From contig NZ_FWXV01000004.1 in NCBI RefSeq assembly GCF_900176515.1, positions 661,341 through 725,340 on the forward strand: a stretch of DNA of 64,000 bases, in the 5' to 3' direction. How positions within the stretch are numbered: the stretch's first letter is position 1; each line of letters starts with the position of its first letter. The notes below the pieces were generated by a model, which did no database searches, had not been told where the DNA came from, and worked only from the letters and a program-made list of their open reading frames with translations. The position numbers were made by a program, and so were the translations under genes. This DNA is from Kibdelosporangium aridum. Lineage in GTDB: Bacteria > Actinomycetota > Actinomycetes > Mycobacteriales > Pseudonocardiaceae. Of the stretch, positions 16,150 through 24,700 are shown one piece after another.

Positions 16150-16515
16150 ATGCAAGAGGCTGACCTGGTCGCTCTTTCGAAGGAATGGGCCGCCGCGATC
16201 GTGTCCAACGACGCCACCCTGATCGGTTCGTACATGGCCGACGAGTGGGTGATCGTCTCCGAAAGCGGCGTCTCGCCGAAGGACCAGTTCCTGGCCATGG
16301 TGGCCTCTGGGGCTTTGACGCATTCGGCGATGCAGATGGTCAGTGAGCCGCGAGTGCAGGTCTACGGCGACACCGCGACCATCACCGCGCGAGTGACGAA
16401 CACGGCTCACCACCAGGGGCAGCAATTCGACGCGGACGAGTGGACCACTGATGTCTTCGTCCGCCGGGACGGTCGTTGGGTGTGCGTACTGAGCCACATC
16501 ACCCCGGCTCAATGA
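16150..16515 (+). CDS. SnoaL/NTF2-like protein (DUF4440)
   Basis: A 121-residue cone-shaped NTF2-like domain: LVALSKEWAAAIVSNDATLIGSYMADEWVIV at the start, and WTTDVFVRRDGRWVCVLSHITPAQ at the end. These small proteins bind hydrophobic ligands or act as isomerases, but no function can be assigned. It begins 9 bp after the VOC gene on the same strand and is likely co-transcribed. Confidence 0.85.
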   Translation: MQEADLVALSKEWAAAIVSNDATLIGSYMADEWVIVSESGVSPKDQFLAMVASGALTHSAMQMVSEPRVQVYGDTATITARVTNTAHHQGQQFDADEWTTDVFVRRDGRWVCVLSHITPAQ

Positions 16516-16572
16516 GGTAGCCCTGGAGCGGGGAACCGTTTGGTAACCAACGGTTTCCCTAGCTTCGGGCAC

Positions 16573-17106
16573 ATGCGAATCGGAATTCTCGGCGCCGGCA
16601 ACATGGCGCACGGGCTCGGCGGGCTGTGGGCCAAGGCCGGGCATGAGATCAAGCTCAGCCATCGGGGCGAATTCGCCGAAGCTGCTGCCTTCGGCGACGT
16701 AATCCTGCTGGCGGTCCTGGCCGAAGGCGTGCCGGACGTCCTGCGAACCGTTGATCTCGCGGGCAAAGTCCTCATCGACTGCACGAACTCCGTCGTCCCG
16801 GGCGAGTGGACCGTCGGGGTATCGATGGCGCACCGGGTTGCCGAGTTGGCGCCGAAAGCCCGAGTGGTCAAGGCCTTCAACCTCTGCCACGAGTCCGTGT
16901 GGCGCGACGACCCGCGCAAGCTCGTGCCCATCTGCGGGGACGACCCTGAAGCCCTTGAAATCGTGAAAAGCCTGGTCACGGGCATCGGCTGCACTCCGGC
17001 AGACGCCGGCCCGCTGAGCCGGGCGGCGATCTTGGAGGCCACTGCGGCGTTCGTGATCGGGCTGTCCGTTTCCGGTTTCGACCCCCGCGAGGCACTCGAC
17101 GGTTGA
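16573..17106 (+). CDS. NADPH-dependent F420 reductase/ProC-like NAD(P)-binding protein
   Basis: About 177 residues with an N-terminal Rossmann fold, MRIGILGAGNMAHGLGGLWA (GxGxxA/G), an SHRG segment after strand 2 typical of NADP binding, and VLIDCTNSVVPG and VVKAFNLC as in the F420:NADP+ oxidoreductase/NADP-oxidoreductase-F420-dependent family. It is shorter than Fno, so the true substrate may differ. Start at 16573 because it gives the canonical MRIGILGAG opening. It ends 2 bp before the ArsR promoter -10/-35 region. Confidence 0.8.
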   Translation: MRIGILGAGNMAHGLGGLWAKAGHEIKLSHRGEFAEAAAFGDVILLAVLAEGVPDVLRTVDLAGKVLIDCTNSVVPGEWTVGVSMAHRVAELAPKARVVKAFNLCHESVWRDDPRKLVPICGDDPEALEIVKSLVTGIGCTPADAGPLSRAAILEATAAFVIGLSVSGFDPREALDG

Positions 17107-17132
17107 CATGTGACCTTTTGGTCACATATGGT
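17103..17132 (+). promoter_or_regulatory. ArsR promoter: TTGACA -35, palindromic operator, TATGGT -10
   Basis: A -35 TTGACA (17103-17108) is followed by TGTGACCTTTTGGTCACA (17109-17126), a perfect 7-bp inverted repeat, then a -10 TATGGT (17127-17132). The operator fills the spacer exactly, so a bound regulator would block RNA polymerase. Transcription would begin at about 17139-17140, on the GTG that starts the regulator gene. Confidence 0.7.
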
Positions 17133-17139
17133 CTCTCCT

Positions 17140-17931
17140 GTGACCGAGGACGACGACAGGGTGTTCAAGGCGCTGGCCGACCGCAGCCGTCGTTTCCTGC
17201 TCGACCTGCTGTTCCTCCGGGATGGCAGGACGCTCACCGAGCTTGAGTCCGAGCTGGAGATGACGCGGTTCGGCGTGATGAAGCACCTGAAAGTGCTCGA
17301 AGAAGCCGGTCTCGTGGTCACACGCCGCCAGGGACGGGAGAAGCTGCACTTCCTCAACGCCGTCCCGATCCGGCTGATCCACGACCGGTGGATCGACAAG
17401 TACACGTTGCAGCAGGTCGCCGCGCTGGCCGACCTCAAAGCCGAATTGGAGAGACCGATGACGACTGCCAAGACCGTGCAGATGAACCGCGTCTACATCA
17501 AGGCGAGCGCACAGACCATCTGGGACGCCATCACCCAGCCTGAGTGGACGGTGAAGTACGGCTACCAGGCCCCGGTCGAGTACGACCTGCGCGTCGGCGG
17601 TGCGTATCGCGGCCTGGCCAGTGACGCCATGAAGGAACAGGGTGGGCCCGACGTGATCATCGAGGGCGAGGTGCTCGAAGTCGATCCACCGCACAAGCTG
17701 GTGCAGACGTGGCGCGCGACCTGGCTGGGCGGAGAGGCGACCACGTTGACGTTCGAGATCGTCGAGAAGGACAACGGCGTCTGCTGCCTCACGGTGACCC
17801 ACGACGTCACGGGCGCGCCGCAGACCGCCGAGCAGGTCGCGGGCAACATCGACGGTGCGGGCGGCGGCTGGGCCGAGGTTCTCAGCGACCTCAAGTCGCT
17901 GCTGGAGACCGGTAAGTCGGTGTACGCCTGA
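17140..17931 (+). CDS. ArsR-type HTH fused to SRPBCC (AHSA1) domain
   Basis: About 263 residues. Residues 1-100 are an ArsR winged helix (RVFKALADRSRRFLLDLLF, recognition helix FGVMKHLKVLEEAGLV, wing TRRQGREKLHFLN). Residues 110-263 are an AHSA1/START-like SRPBCC domain with IKASAQTIWDAITQPEWT and a DLRVGGAYR core, likely binding a hydrophobic ligand. The fusion resembles a one-component sensor. I chose GTG 17140 because it coincides with the predicted transcription start, giving a leaderless message; the ATG at 17128 lies inside the -10 box. The next gene's ATG overlaps the stop (TGATG). Confidence 0.88.
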   Translation: MTEDDDRVFKALADRSRRFLLDLLFLRDGRTLTELESELEMTRFGVMKHLKVLEEAGLVVTRRQGREKLHFLNAVPIRLIHDRWIDKYTLQQVAALADLKAELERPMTTAKTVQMNRVYIKASAQTIWDAITQPEWTVKYGYQAPVEYDLRVGGAYRGLASDAMKEQGGPDVIIEGEVLEVDPPHKLVQTWRATWLGGEATTLTFEIVEKDNGVCCLTVTHDVTGAPQTAEQVAGNIDGAGGGWAEVLSDLKSLLETGKSVYA

Positions 17932-19292
17932 TGAAGCGCTTAGTCGTCGCTGTCATCGCGGGCCTGGTCGCTCTGGCCGCGCCCGCGGTGGCCGCGGAGC
18001 CTCAGATCCAGCACCACGAAGGGGAAATCGGCGGGGTCAAGTACCGCGTCGAGGTTCCGTCCAACTGGAACGGCACGCTTCTGCTCTACAGCCACGGGTA
18101 CTACCCGTACCCGTCGGCTCCGCCGGAGCCATTGCTCGCCAACCGGCTCTATGACACGCCGGAGTGGTTGCTGCGGAACGGTTTCGCGCTGGCCGCGTCC
18201 GATTTCGAAGGACTCTACGGCTTGGCGATCGAACCGGCGTTGCGGGACCAGATCGCGTTGCTGGACTGGTTCGAGGCCAACGTCGGCAAGCCGCGCCGGA
18301 CAATCGCGACCGGCACCTCGATGGGTGGTGGAATCGCGACGCAGCTCGCCGAACGCAACCCGGGCCGGTTCGCCGGTGTGCTGGCGATGTGCGGGGAGTA
18401 CGACCCGCAAGGCACGTGGAACAACGCGCTCGACATCACCTTCACGGTGAAAACCCTGCTGGCCGAGGGGCGGGACATCGACCTCGTGAAGGCCCGCGAC
18501 CCGGCAGCCAGCAGCGAGGCGTTGAAGAACGCCGTGCTCGGCGCGCAGAACGACGACAAAGGGCGCGCGAGGATCGCGTTGGCCGCGGCCTTCGGCAACA
18601 TCCCTGGCTGGTACAGCCCGCACGAGCCGGAGCCGGCGGACAAGATCGCCGACCAAGCGAAGTGGATCTACGGCGCCTACGTCTGGGGTATGGGACCGCA
18701 GGGCGGCCGGGAGGACTTGGAACGGCGCGCGGGCGGCAACCCGTCCTTCAACATCGGCGTCGACTACCGCCGTCTGCTCAGCAAGTCCTTCCTCCGCGAC
18801 GAGGTCAAGAAGGCCTACGAAGCCGCTGGCCTCAACCTCGACGAGGACTTGGACAAGCTGGCGAAGGCGCCACGCATCGCGCCGGATCCCCGTGCGCTGG
18901 CCTACATGTACCGCTACACCGTTCCCAGTGGACGGATGCCCGTCCCGATGGTGACGCTGCACAGCACAGGTGACGGCGGCGCGGTCGCCGACCAAGTACG
19001 GTGGTACGCCGAAGAAGTCGACCGTCCTGACCGGATCCGGCAGCTGTTTGTCGGCCGCGGTGGACACTGTGGATTCAGTGCCGCCGAGGAACTGACAGCA
19101 CTGAAGACGTTGTTGCACAAGGTGGACACTGGTCGCTGGCCCGACACCGCTCCGGCGAAGCTCAACGCCGCGGCGGCCTCGTACGGCAGCACTTACCAGA
19201 ACGTGCTCTTCCTGGACACCTTTACTGACAAGGAAATGACGCCGGCGTTCACCACGTTCACGCCACCGAAGCCGCTCCGGCCTTCACACTAG
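17931..19292 (+). CDS. Secreted alpha/beta hydrolase
   Basis: A 453-residue exported protein. A Sec signal peptide (KRLVVAVIAGLVALAAPAVAA) precedes an alpha/beta-hydrolase fold: LLLYSHGYYPYP for the oxyanion region, the nucleophile elbow ATGTSMGGGIATQLA with the serine near residue 130, and a late GRGGHCGFS with the catalytic histidine. The substrate is unknown; the layout resembles secreted esterases or peptidases of actinomycetes. The start overlaps the ArsR-SRPBCC stop by one base (TGATG), so expression follows that regulator. Confidence 0.82.
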   Translation: MKRLVVAVIAGLVALAAPAVAAEPQIQHHEGEIGGVKYRVEVPSNWNGTLLLYSHGYYPYPSAPPEPLLANRLYDTPEWLLRNGFALAASDFEGLYGLAIEPALRDQIALLDWFEANVGKPRRTIATGTSMGGGIATQLAERNPGRFAGVLAMCGEYDPQGTWNNALDITFTVKTLLAEGRDIDLVKARDPAASSEALKNAVLGAQNDDKGRARIALAAAFGNIPGWYSPHEPEPADKIADQAKWIYGAYVWGMGPQGGREDLERRAGGNPSFNIGVDYRRLLSKSFLRDEVKKAYEAAGLNLDEDLDKLAKAPRIAPDPRALAYMYRYTVPSGRMPVPMVTLHSTGDGGAVADQVRWYAEEVDRPDRIRQLFVGRGGHCGFSAAEELTALKTLLHKVDTGRWPDTAPAKLNAAAASYGSTYQNVLFLDTFTDKEMTPAFTTFTPPKPLRPSH

Positions 19293-20395
19293 GCGTGGCC
19301 GCCGACTGTGACCGGACCATACGTCACAGTCGGTGTGGCGCCGATGATCTGGCCAACGCGCTGAGCTTGTTCGTCAAGCTCGGCCCGTTGCCTTTTGGTC
19401 AGCTTCACCAACGATTCCACGGTGATGTCGACCCGGCGCCCGGACTTGCGTTGGTGCCACAGCCCGGCGACCGTGCCGTTCACGATCAGGTTCTGGAAAT
19501 TGGCCCGCATCACCCGGTCCTTGGCCTTGCCGGGATACAGCAACGACGGCGGCTGATTGCCCACACGATACGAGTAACCGTCGAAATAAGGCAGCAACCG
19601 CACGCATTCGGTGACTTCAGGCACGGCCAAATCGCCGGGCAGCACCCACGCTGGCTCACCTTCGACCTCGACCTGTTCGAGCTCGATCGACGCGAACACC
19701 TCGGCCGCCCACTTGATCGGCGCGTTCAGCCAATGCGCGAACCTTTGCGGCGTCGAGGGTCCGTACGCCCGCAGGTAGCTCCGCACAACGTGCTCAAGCG
19801 ACTGCCGCGTGGGAGCCGGTGTGACGCCTGGGTTGGTGTACGTGATCTTGCGACCCTTGTTGGCACCGAAGGCAAGCACACCACGGACAGCGGCCAGATG
19901 AGTCACCGTCCGCCAACGCGGCCAGAGATCTTGGAACGCGGGCATGACCCAGTCGCCTGCCCACGGCCCGGCCAGCTCGACGAGCGCTTCGGTGAGCTCG
20001 TCGACGGTCAACTCCTTGCCGTCGAGCGCCTTGCCGATCGCCGCGAACACTGTTTCGGTCTGCTCGTCGGTCATCCGCACGTTCTCGTCCCACGGACTCG
20101 GCCCCGGTGGAACCGCGGACAACGCACCAAGCCACAGCGGCAACTCCGAAGCGGGCAGGAGATGAACAGTGCCGCGCTGGCCGAACGTCTTCACCAGATC
20201 GGGCGCCTGCTGCACGTCCGCCCGCGTCGCCCCGTCCAGCCGCAGCGCGATACCCAGTTCCGCGGCCGACTGGACCTGCGCGTGCGTCCCGGCCATCGCG
20301 CTGACGACATCGACCGGCTGGCCAGCCAAGGGGACGCTCAACCCGTGCCGTGCAAGTCGTCGGGCGCAGACGTCAGTCCAAGAGAAGCGGTGCAT
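19289..20395 (-). CDS. AlkZ-like DNA glycosylase (HTH_42 winged-helix family)
   Basis: About 368 residues of the winged-helix HTH_42/AlkZ-YcaQ family. The catalytic Q-x-Q motif appears as HAQVQSA (residues 40-42 QVQ), which places it in the AlkZ-like (QΦQ) branch rather than the YcaQ (QΦD) branch. Other landmarks are FGQRGTVHLLPASEL, LLPYFDGYSYRVG and GTVAGLWHQRKSGRRV. AlkZ excises bulky N-alkyl and crosslinked purines. The start at 20395 gives the standard MHRFSW opening. A perfect LexA box lies 121 bp upstream, consistent with a DNA-damage-inducible repair gene. Its 3' end overlaps the convergent hydrolase by four bases. Confidence 0.85.
   Translation of the reverse strand: MHRFSWTDVCARRLARHGLSVPLAGQPVDVVSAMAGTHAQVQSAAELGIALRLDGATRADVQQAPDLVKTFGQRGTVHLLPASELPLWLGALSAVPPGPSPWDENVRMTDEQTETVFAAIGKALDGKELTVDELTEALVELAGPWAGDWVMPAFQDLWPRWRTVTHLAAVRGVLAFGANKGRKITYTNPGVTPAPTRQSLEHVVRSYLRAYGPSTPQRFAHWLNAPIKWAAEVFASIELEQVEVEGEPAWVLPGDLAVPEVTECVRLLPYFDGYSYRVGNQPPSLLYPGKAKDRVMRANFQNLIVNGTVAGLWHQRKSGRRVDITVESLVKLTKRQRAELDEQAQRVGQIIGATPTVTYGPVTVGGHA
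19302..19333. terminator. Hairpin at the convergent gene end
   Basis: CCGACTGTGAC (19302-19312) and GTCACAGTCGG (19323-19333) form a perfect 11-bp stem with a 10-nt loop. It lies just after the hydrolase stop and inside the last codons of the convergent glycosylase gene. It lacks a U-tract, as is common in actinomycetes, and could stop transcription from both sides. Confidence 0.55.
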
Positions 20396-20515
20396 AAGGC
20401 CAAGGTAGAACCTATTCAGGCCACTTCCTGGCCGCTTTTGAATTGATCTTGCCGAATCGATCACCGTACGTGAGAAGTTCGCCTGAATCCGAACTCGTAT
20501 TCATCGGCGGTATAA

Positions 20516-20531
20516 TCGAACATATGTTCGA
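20516..20531. promoter_or_regulatory. LexA (SOS) box
   Basis: TCGAACATATGTTCGA is a perfect 16-bp palindrome and an exact match to the actinobacterial LexA consensus TCGAAC-N4-GTTCGA. It sits 121 bp upstream of the AlkZ-like glycosylase (minus strand) and 451 bp upstream of the secretion-like operon (plus strand), overlapping a TATAAT hexamer by one base. Control of the repair gene is the most likely role; control of the operon is possible. Confidence 0.85.
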
Positions 20532-20685
20532 CGCATCGACGATCATGCATGAACGATTACGAAGACGTCTCACGCAGGGGTCGAATTTCACCTGATCGAG
20601 GCCCTGACCTCGCGTTCAGTCCTCTCTGGACATCGGTGACCTGCGCCGGTGTGTGACCGTTGGCTGAGCCGATCGGGGGATTGCC

Positions 20686-20704
20686 CGTCAGCTAGACTCT
20701 GACG
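20686..20704 (+). promoter_or_regulatory. Inverted repeat over a TAGACT -10-like box
   Basis: CGTCAG-N7-CTGACG (20686-20691 and 20699-20704) flanks TAGACT (20693-20698). It looks like an operator overlapping a promoter for the downstream operon, whose first ATG is at 20982. No clear -35 is present, so this is tentative. Confidence 0.35.
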
Positions 20705-20981
20705 AGCCCGTGACTTGCCGCACCAAGGGTGAGCATAGGTCGGTCGGGCGGGTGAACTCCGCAGGATGTTGGGCGAATTGGGTGGTCATTGCATACGGAC
20801 GCCTCCCGCCACCCCATCATGGGGGGTGGTCATACACACGCCGCCCAGGCCGCCCGGCAGGAGGTCGAACTGGATCTACGGTGCGTTCGCTGCCCACTAC
20901 ACCTCGTGAAGCCGACATGTTCTACTCGATAGGCACAGCGGGACCCGGTTCCGCTTCGCTCGTCGTATTTGGGAGTTCGAG

Positions 20982-21251
20982 ATGATGACGGCCCTGATCA
21001 CCCTCGCTCAAGACCCGAAGGGCCTGGGCACAGGCGGGGTCCGCGAATGGATCCTCAACAACCTGGTGCCATTGCTGCTGCTCGCGGTCGCGCTACTGCT
21101 GTTGTGGCTCGGCGGCGGCAAGGGCGACAACGCCGGTGTCATGCGCAGGCTCGGCGGTGTCGTCATCGCGCTCGCGATCATCGGTCTGGCGGTCACCACC
21201 AGTGCCGGTCAGGACATCGGCGAATGGATCGCCAGTTTGTTCCGGGCCTGA
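20982..21251 (+). CDS. Small two-TM membrane protein, VirB2/TrbC-like topology
   Basis: An 89-residue protein with two TM helices (about 28-46, VPLLLLAVALLLLWL; about 57-73, LGGVVIALAIIGLAV) joined by a short basic loop, and a short C-terminal tail. Size, topology and position as first gene before a VirB3-sized protein and a VirB4-like ATPase resemble the pilin-like VirB2/TrbC components of type IV secretion systems. No sequence motif proves this. It heads a tightly packed eight-gene operon. Confidence 0.6.
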   Translation: MMTALITLAQDPKGLGTGGVREWILNNLVPLLLLAVALLLLWLGGGKGDNAGVMRRLGGVVIALAIIGLAVTTSAGQDIGEWIASLFRA

Positions 21252-21255
21252 TCGC

Positions 21256-21702
21256 GTGCGGATTCGTACAGACGACGAGGTATACCGCGTCGACGCGGTG
21301 TGGCTCGGGCCGCCGAAGGCGACGTTCCCTTGGCGCGCCCGTTACGTCGCATGGGGTGTCGGCGTCGTCGTTTTCCTCATCACCATGACCGTCGAGCGAT
21401 GGATGGGTATCGGCTTCGGTTTCTTCAGCACCGGGTGGGCACTGGTCATCACCGTGCTGATTACCCGTTTCATCTGCTCCCGAATCAGCCATGAGCGTCC
21501 TCTTGGTGCTGTGCTCGCGATGTGGAGCCGCGAACTCACCGCACCACGGGAGACCAGCGCCGGACAGGGCGGCGCGGTCAGTGCGACCCGCGTGAGGGTG
21601 AACGCTCAACGGCCGCGGCCGAAAATCAAGAAGCGTGGCCGCGTGAAAGAACACAGGCGGGAGGTCAGCGGTGTTCGCACGCCGACGCAAGCCCGGGCCT
21701 GA
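21256..21702 (+). CDS. Small membrane protein, VirB3/PrgI-like position
   Basis: A 148-residue protein starting at GTG 21256, four bases after the previous stop. Residues 28-68 form a TM hairpin (YVAWGVGVVVFLITMTV and TGWALVITVLITRFI); the rest is a basic cytosolic tail ending in an Arg/Lys-rich stretch. VirB3-family proteins have this size and hairpin and are encoded just before VirB4, with which they interact. The 3' end overlaps the ATPase gene by 32 bases, implying coupling. Confidence 0.6.
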   Translation: MRIRTDDEVYRVDAVWLGPPKATFPWRARYVAWGVGVVVFLITMTVERWMGIGFGFFSTGWALVITVLITRFICSRISHERPLGAVLAMWSRELTAPRETSAGQGGAVSATRVRVNAQRPRPKIKKRGRVKEHRREVSGVRTPTQARA

Positions 21703-24700
21703 TCGGGCCGAGCGGGATCAGGCGAGGCAGCCACACCCGTTCGACCCACCACCAGTGCCCCAGCACCAACCCCAGCCCCAGCCGCGCCAGCAGCGAGCGC
21801 TGCCACCGGCGCCGGGCTACGAGGCGCCGCCACCGCGGCATCGGCACAGGGCCAGTGGGCACGGCAGCAACTTCATGCCCCCGCCACCGGCCACCAAGGC
21901 CGGGCGCAAGGCGCAGGCCAAGGCCGCGGCCAAACGCAACCGCAGGCTGCCCGGCGAACAGGGCATTCCGCAGTACACGCCGGAGATCATGGCCCGCAGC
22001 ATCGATGGGCATCTGCTGCGCACAGGCACGGACGTGTACGCGTGGTACCGGCTGGCGCCGCAGCGTTGGTCGTTCCGCAGCGACTCGCAACGCCAGGACC
22101 TGATCGCGGCCATCGCCGGCCAGTACGCGGAGTTGCATGGCCGATGGCTGCACCTGCGCGTGACCGCGCGGCCGTATCCGATCCGGATGTGGGCCGAGGC
22201 GCACGTGCACAACGCTGTCGGTCGTTTGCCGGATGTTCCTGGCGCGCTGTCGTTCGACGATTACCTCGTGGGCGAGCAGCAGCAGCTGATGGGCCGTTCG
22301 ATGGCCGAGAAAGAGGTCTATCTCGGCGTCCAGGTGCAGACGCGCAACATGGTGGACAGGGCGGTCGAACGGGCCGCCCCATTGCTGCGCAAGATCTTCC
22401 CTGACGCGGTGGACGCCGAACTGGTCGCGCTGGACAGCGAGGTCGAGCACCTCGACCAGGTGATGGGCTCGGCTGGACTGGAAGGCCGGCCTGCCACGGC
22501 CGAGGAAATGTCCTGGCTGATGCACCGGTCCTGCTCCCTGGGCCTGCCCGCGCCGCGCAACATGCCGGCCGTGCCGGGCGCCGCGTGGGAGCCGGAGGAT
22601 CTGGCCAGCTTCACCGACGCGGCGGACTTCCACCAGGACCCGTACTCGCCGACTGTGACCGTTCGTGGCCGGACGGGCTCCAATGCTGGCGTGACAAGGC
22701 ATGTGGCGGTGTTGACCGTCGGCCTGATGCACGGCCTGCAGATCCCGGAGATCGACGACCCATGGATGCAGCGGTCGGACCGCCTGCCCGCGAACGTCGA
22801 ATGGTCCGCGCGGATCTACGTGCGACGACCGGAAGAAGTGCAGGGCGAGCTGGCCCGGCAGATGAACAAGGTCCGCTCACAGGTCAAGCACTACACCGAC
22901 GAGCACGGCCTGGAACCGCCGCAGTCGTTGGCGCGGCAGGCTTCCCGCGTGCTGGAGATCGACGACGAGATGACCACCGGGTTCACCGCGCTGGCCACTC
23001 GCGTCCGATCCTGGTGGCGCCTGGCGGTTTCCGGTCCGACCGAACGGGACGCGCTGCGGCTTGCCCAGCAGTTGCTGGATCTGTACAAGCCGAAGATCGC
23101 GATCGAGCACCCCGAGGCGCAGTACGCGATGGCGCGCGAGTTCATCCCGGGTGAGCCGCTGGCGTCCGCGGCCTACCTGCGGCGTGGCTCGGTGATGTGG
23201 GCGGCCTCCGCCGTGCCGACCGCGACGGCGGAAGTCGGTGACCGGCGCGGGATCCTGCTCGGCGAGACCTGCACGGCGACGCGGCGTCCGGTCGCGTGGG
23301 ACCCGTGGATGGCGCAGGAGTTGCGTGACTCCTCTGGCCTGACCGCGATGGTCGCCGGTCTCGGTGGCGGTAAGTCGTTCCTCGGCGGCGGAATCGTCTA
23401 CAAGACATTGCGTGCCGGTGCCTACTGGACCATCCTCGACCCGTCGGGTCCGCTGGCCAGGCTGTGCGAACTGCCTGAGCTGCGGCCCTATGCGCGGCCG
23501 ATCAACCTGCTCAACGCGCAACCGGGCATCCTGAACCCGTACCGCGTGGTCGCCGAGCCGATGATCGAGCACTTCATGGACGAGGAAGACCCCGAACGCG
23601 CCTGGCGCCGGGAGAAAGCCCTCGCCGCGGCGACCCGCCGACGCCTCGTTCTCGACGTGCTCACCGGGTTGCTGCCCTACGAGGTCGCGCGGTTGCCGCA
23701 GACCAGGATCGTGCTGCTGCGCGCGGTCCGGACGATCGGCGGCCGGTTCGACGCCCACCCGGGCATGGTCTTCGAGGCCCTGCGGCGCGACGCCAGCGAG
23801 CACCGCGAGCACGCGATCGTCGTCGCGGACTTCCTCGACGAGATGCGTGAGCGCATGTCGTTGTTGATCCCGGAAGATGACGCGGACCCGTACAACGAGA
23901 CGCGTGACGACAGGCTGACCGTGCTGACGATGGCCGGTCTGACCCTGCCGAAGGACGGCGTGGGACGTGAGCACTGGACCGACGCCGAGGCGCTCGGTGT
24001 CGAGCTGCTCAACCTCGCGGCGTGGCTGACGCAGCGCTCGATTTACGAGCGCCCCAAGGACTTGCGCAAGGGCGTCTGGATCGACGAGGCGTTCTTCCTG
24101 TCCGAGGTGCCGACCGGCCGGGTGCTGATGAACCGGTTCGCCCGTGACTCGCGTAAGTGGAACGTGCGTGTCCTGCTGTCCAGCCAGATCCCCGCTGACT
24201 TCCTGCGAATCCAAGGCTTTGTCTCGCTGCTGGACTCTGTCTTCGTGGGCAGGCTGGACGACGACGCCGCGCAGGCGGACGCGTTGCGGCTGCTGAAAGT
24301 GCCGATCGGGGCGGGCTACGAGCAGGTGATCGCGAGCCTCGGCCGTCGCCCGGCGCAGCGCACCGAGCTGGAGAAGGACCGTGCCCCGCGGCAGTTCATC
24401 TTCGCGGACGGTGCGGGCGGTGTGGAGCGCATCCGGGCCGACTTCTCCGGGCCGCACCTGGATCACTTCCGTACCGCCATGGACACGACGCCGGACGCCC
24501 TGCGCGACCCGGCCCGTGCCGGCGAAGCGGCGCAGCAGCACGCGCCGGAGCCAGAACCACAGCCGCCCGCTCGGTACGCCGACGCGGACGAGGAGTTCGA
24601 ACTGGAAGCGGACTTCGAACTGGGCCTGACCGAAGAGCCGGTTGAGCAGCCGGTCGGAGGTGGGGCACCGCCGAAGAAGCCCGGGCAGGAAGACGCCGCA

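Larger units (their letters stand above)
20396..20981. other. 586-bp divergent intergenic region with LexA box and operon leader
   Basis: No gene that I can support. It contains the LexA box (20516-20531), a TATAAT hexamer directly beside it (20511-20516, plus strand), an inverted repeat with a TAGACT -10-like box near 20690, a hairpin CCACCCC/GGGGTGG at 20809-20829, and a direct repeat GGGTGGTCAT at 20780 and 20824. The last three lie upstream of the secretion-like operon and may form its leader. Confidence 0.6.

Noticed and set aside
14647..17109. A very long open frame on the minus strand spanning several genes
   Set aside because: Only its last 244 codons (the isomerase, from 15381) show protein-like motifs. 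The rest is antisense to the VOC, NTF2-like and F420-type genes and is open only because of high GC.
20710..20985. 91-codon plus-strand frame just before the secretion-like operon
   Set aside because: Codon third positions are not GC-biased, no start site signal, and it ends inside the ATG of the first real gene. The region is better read as leader DNA.
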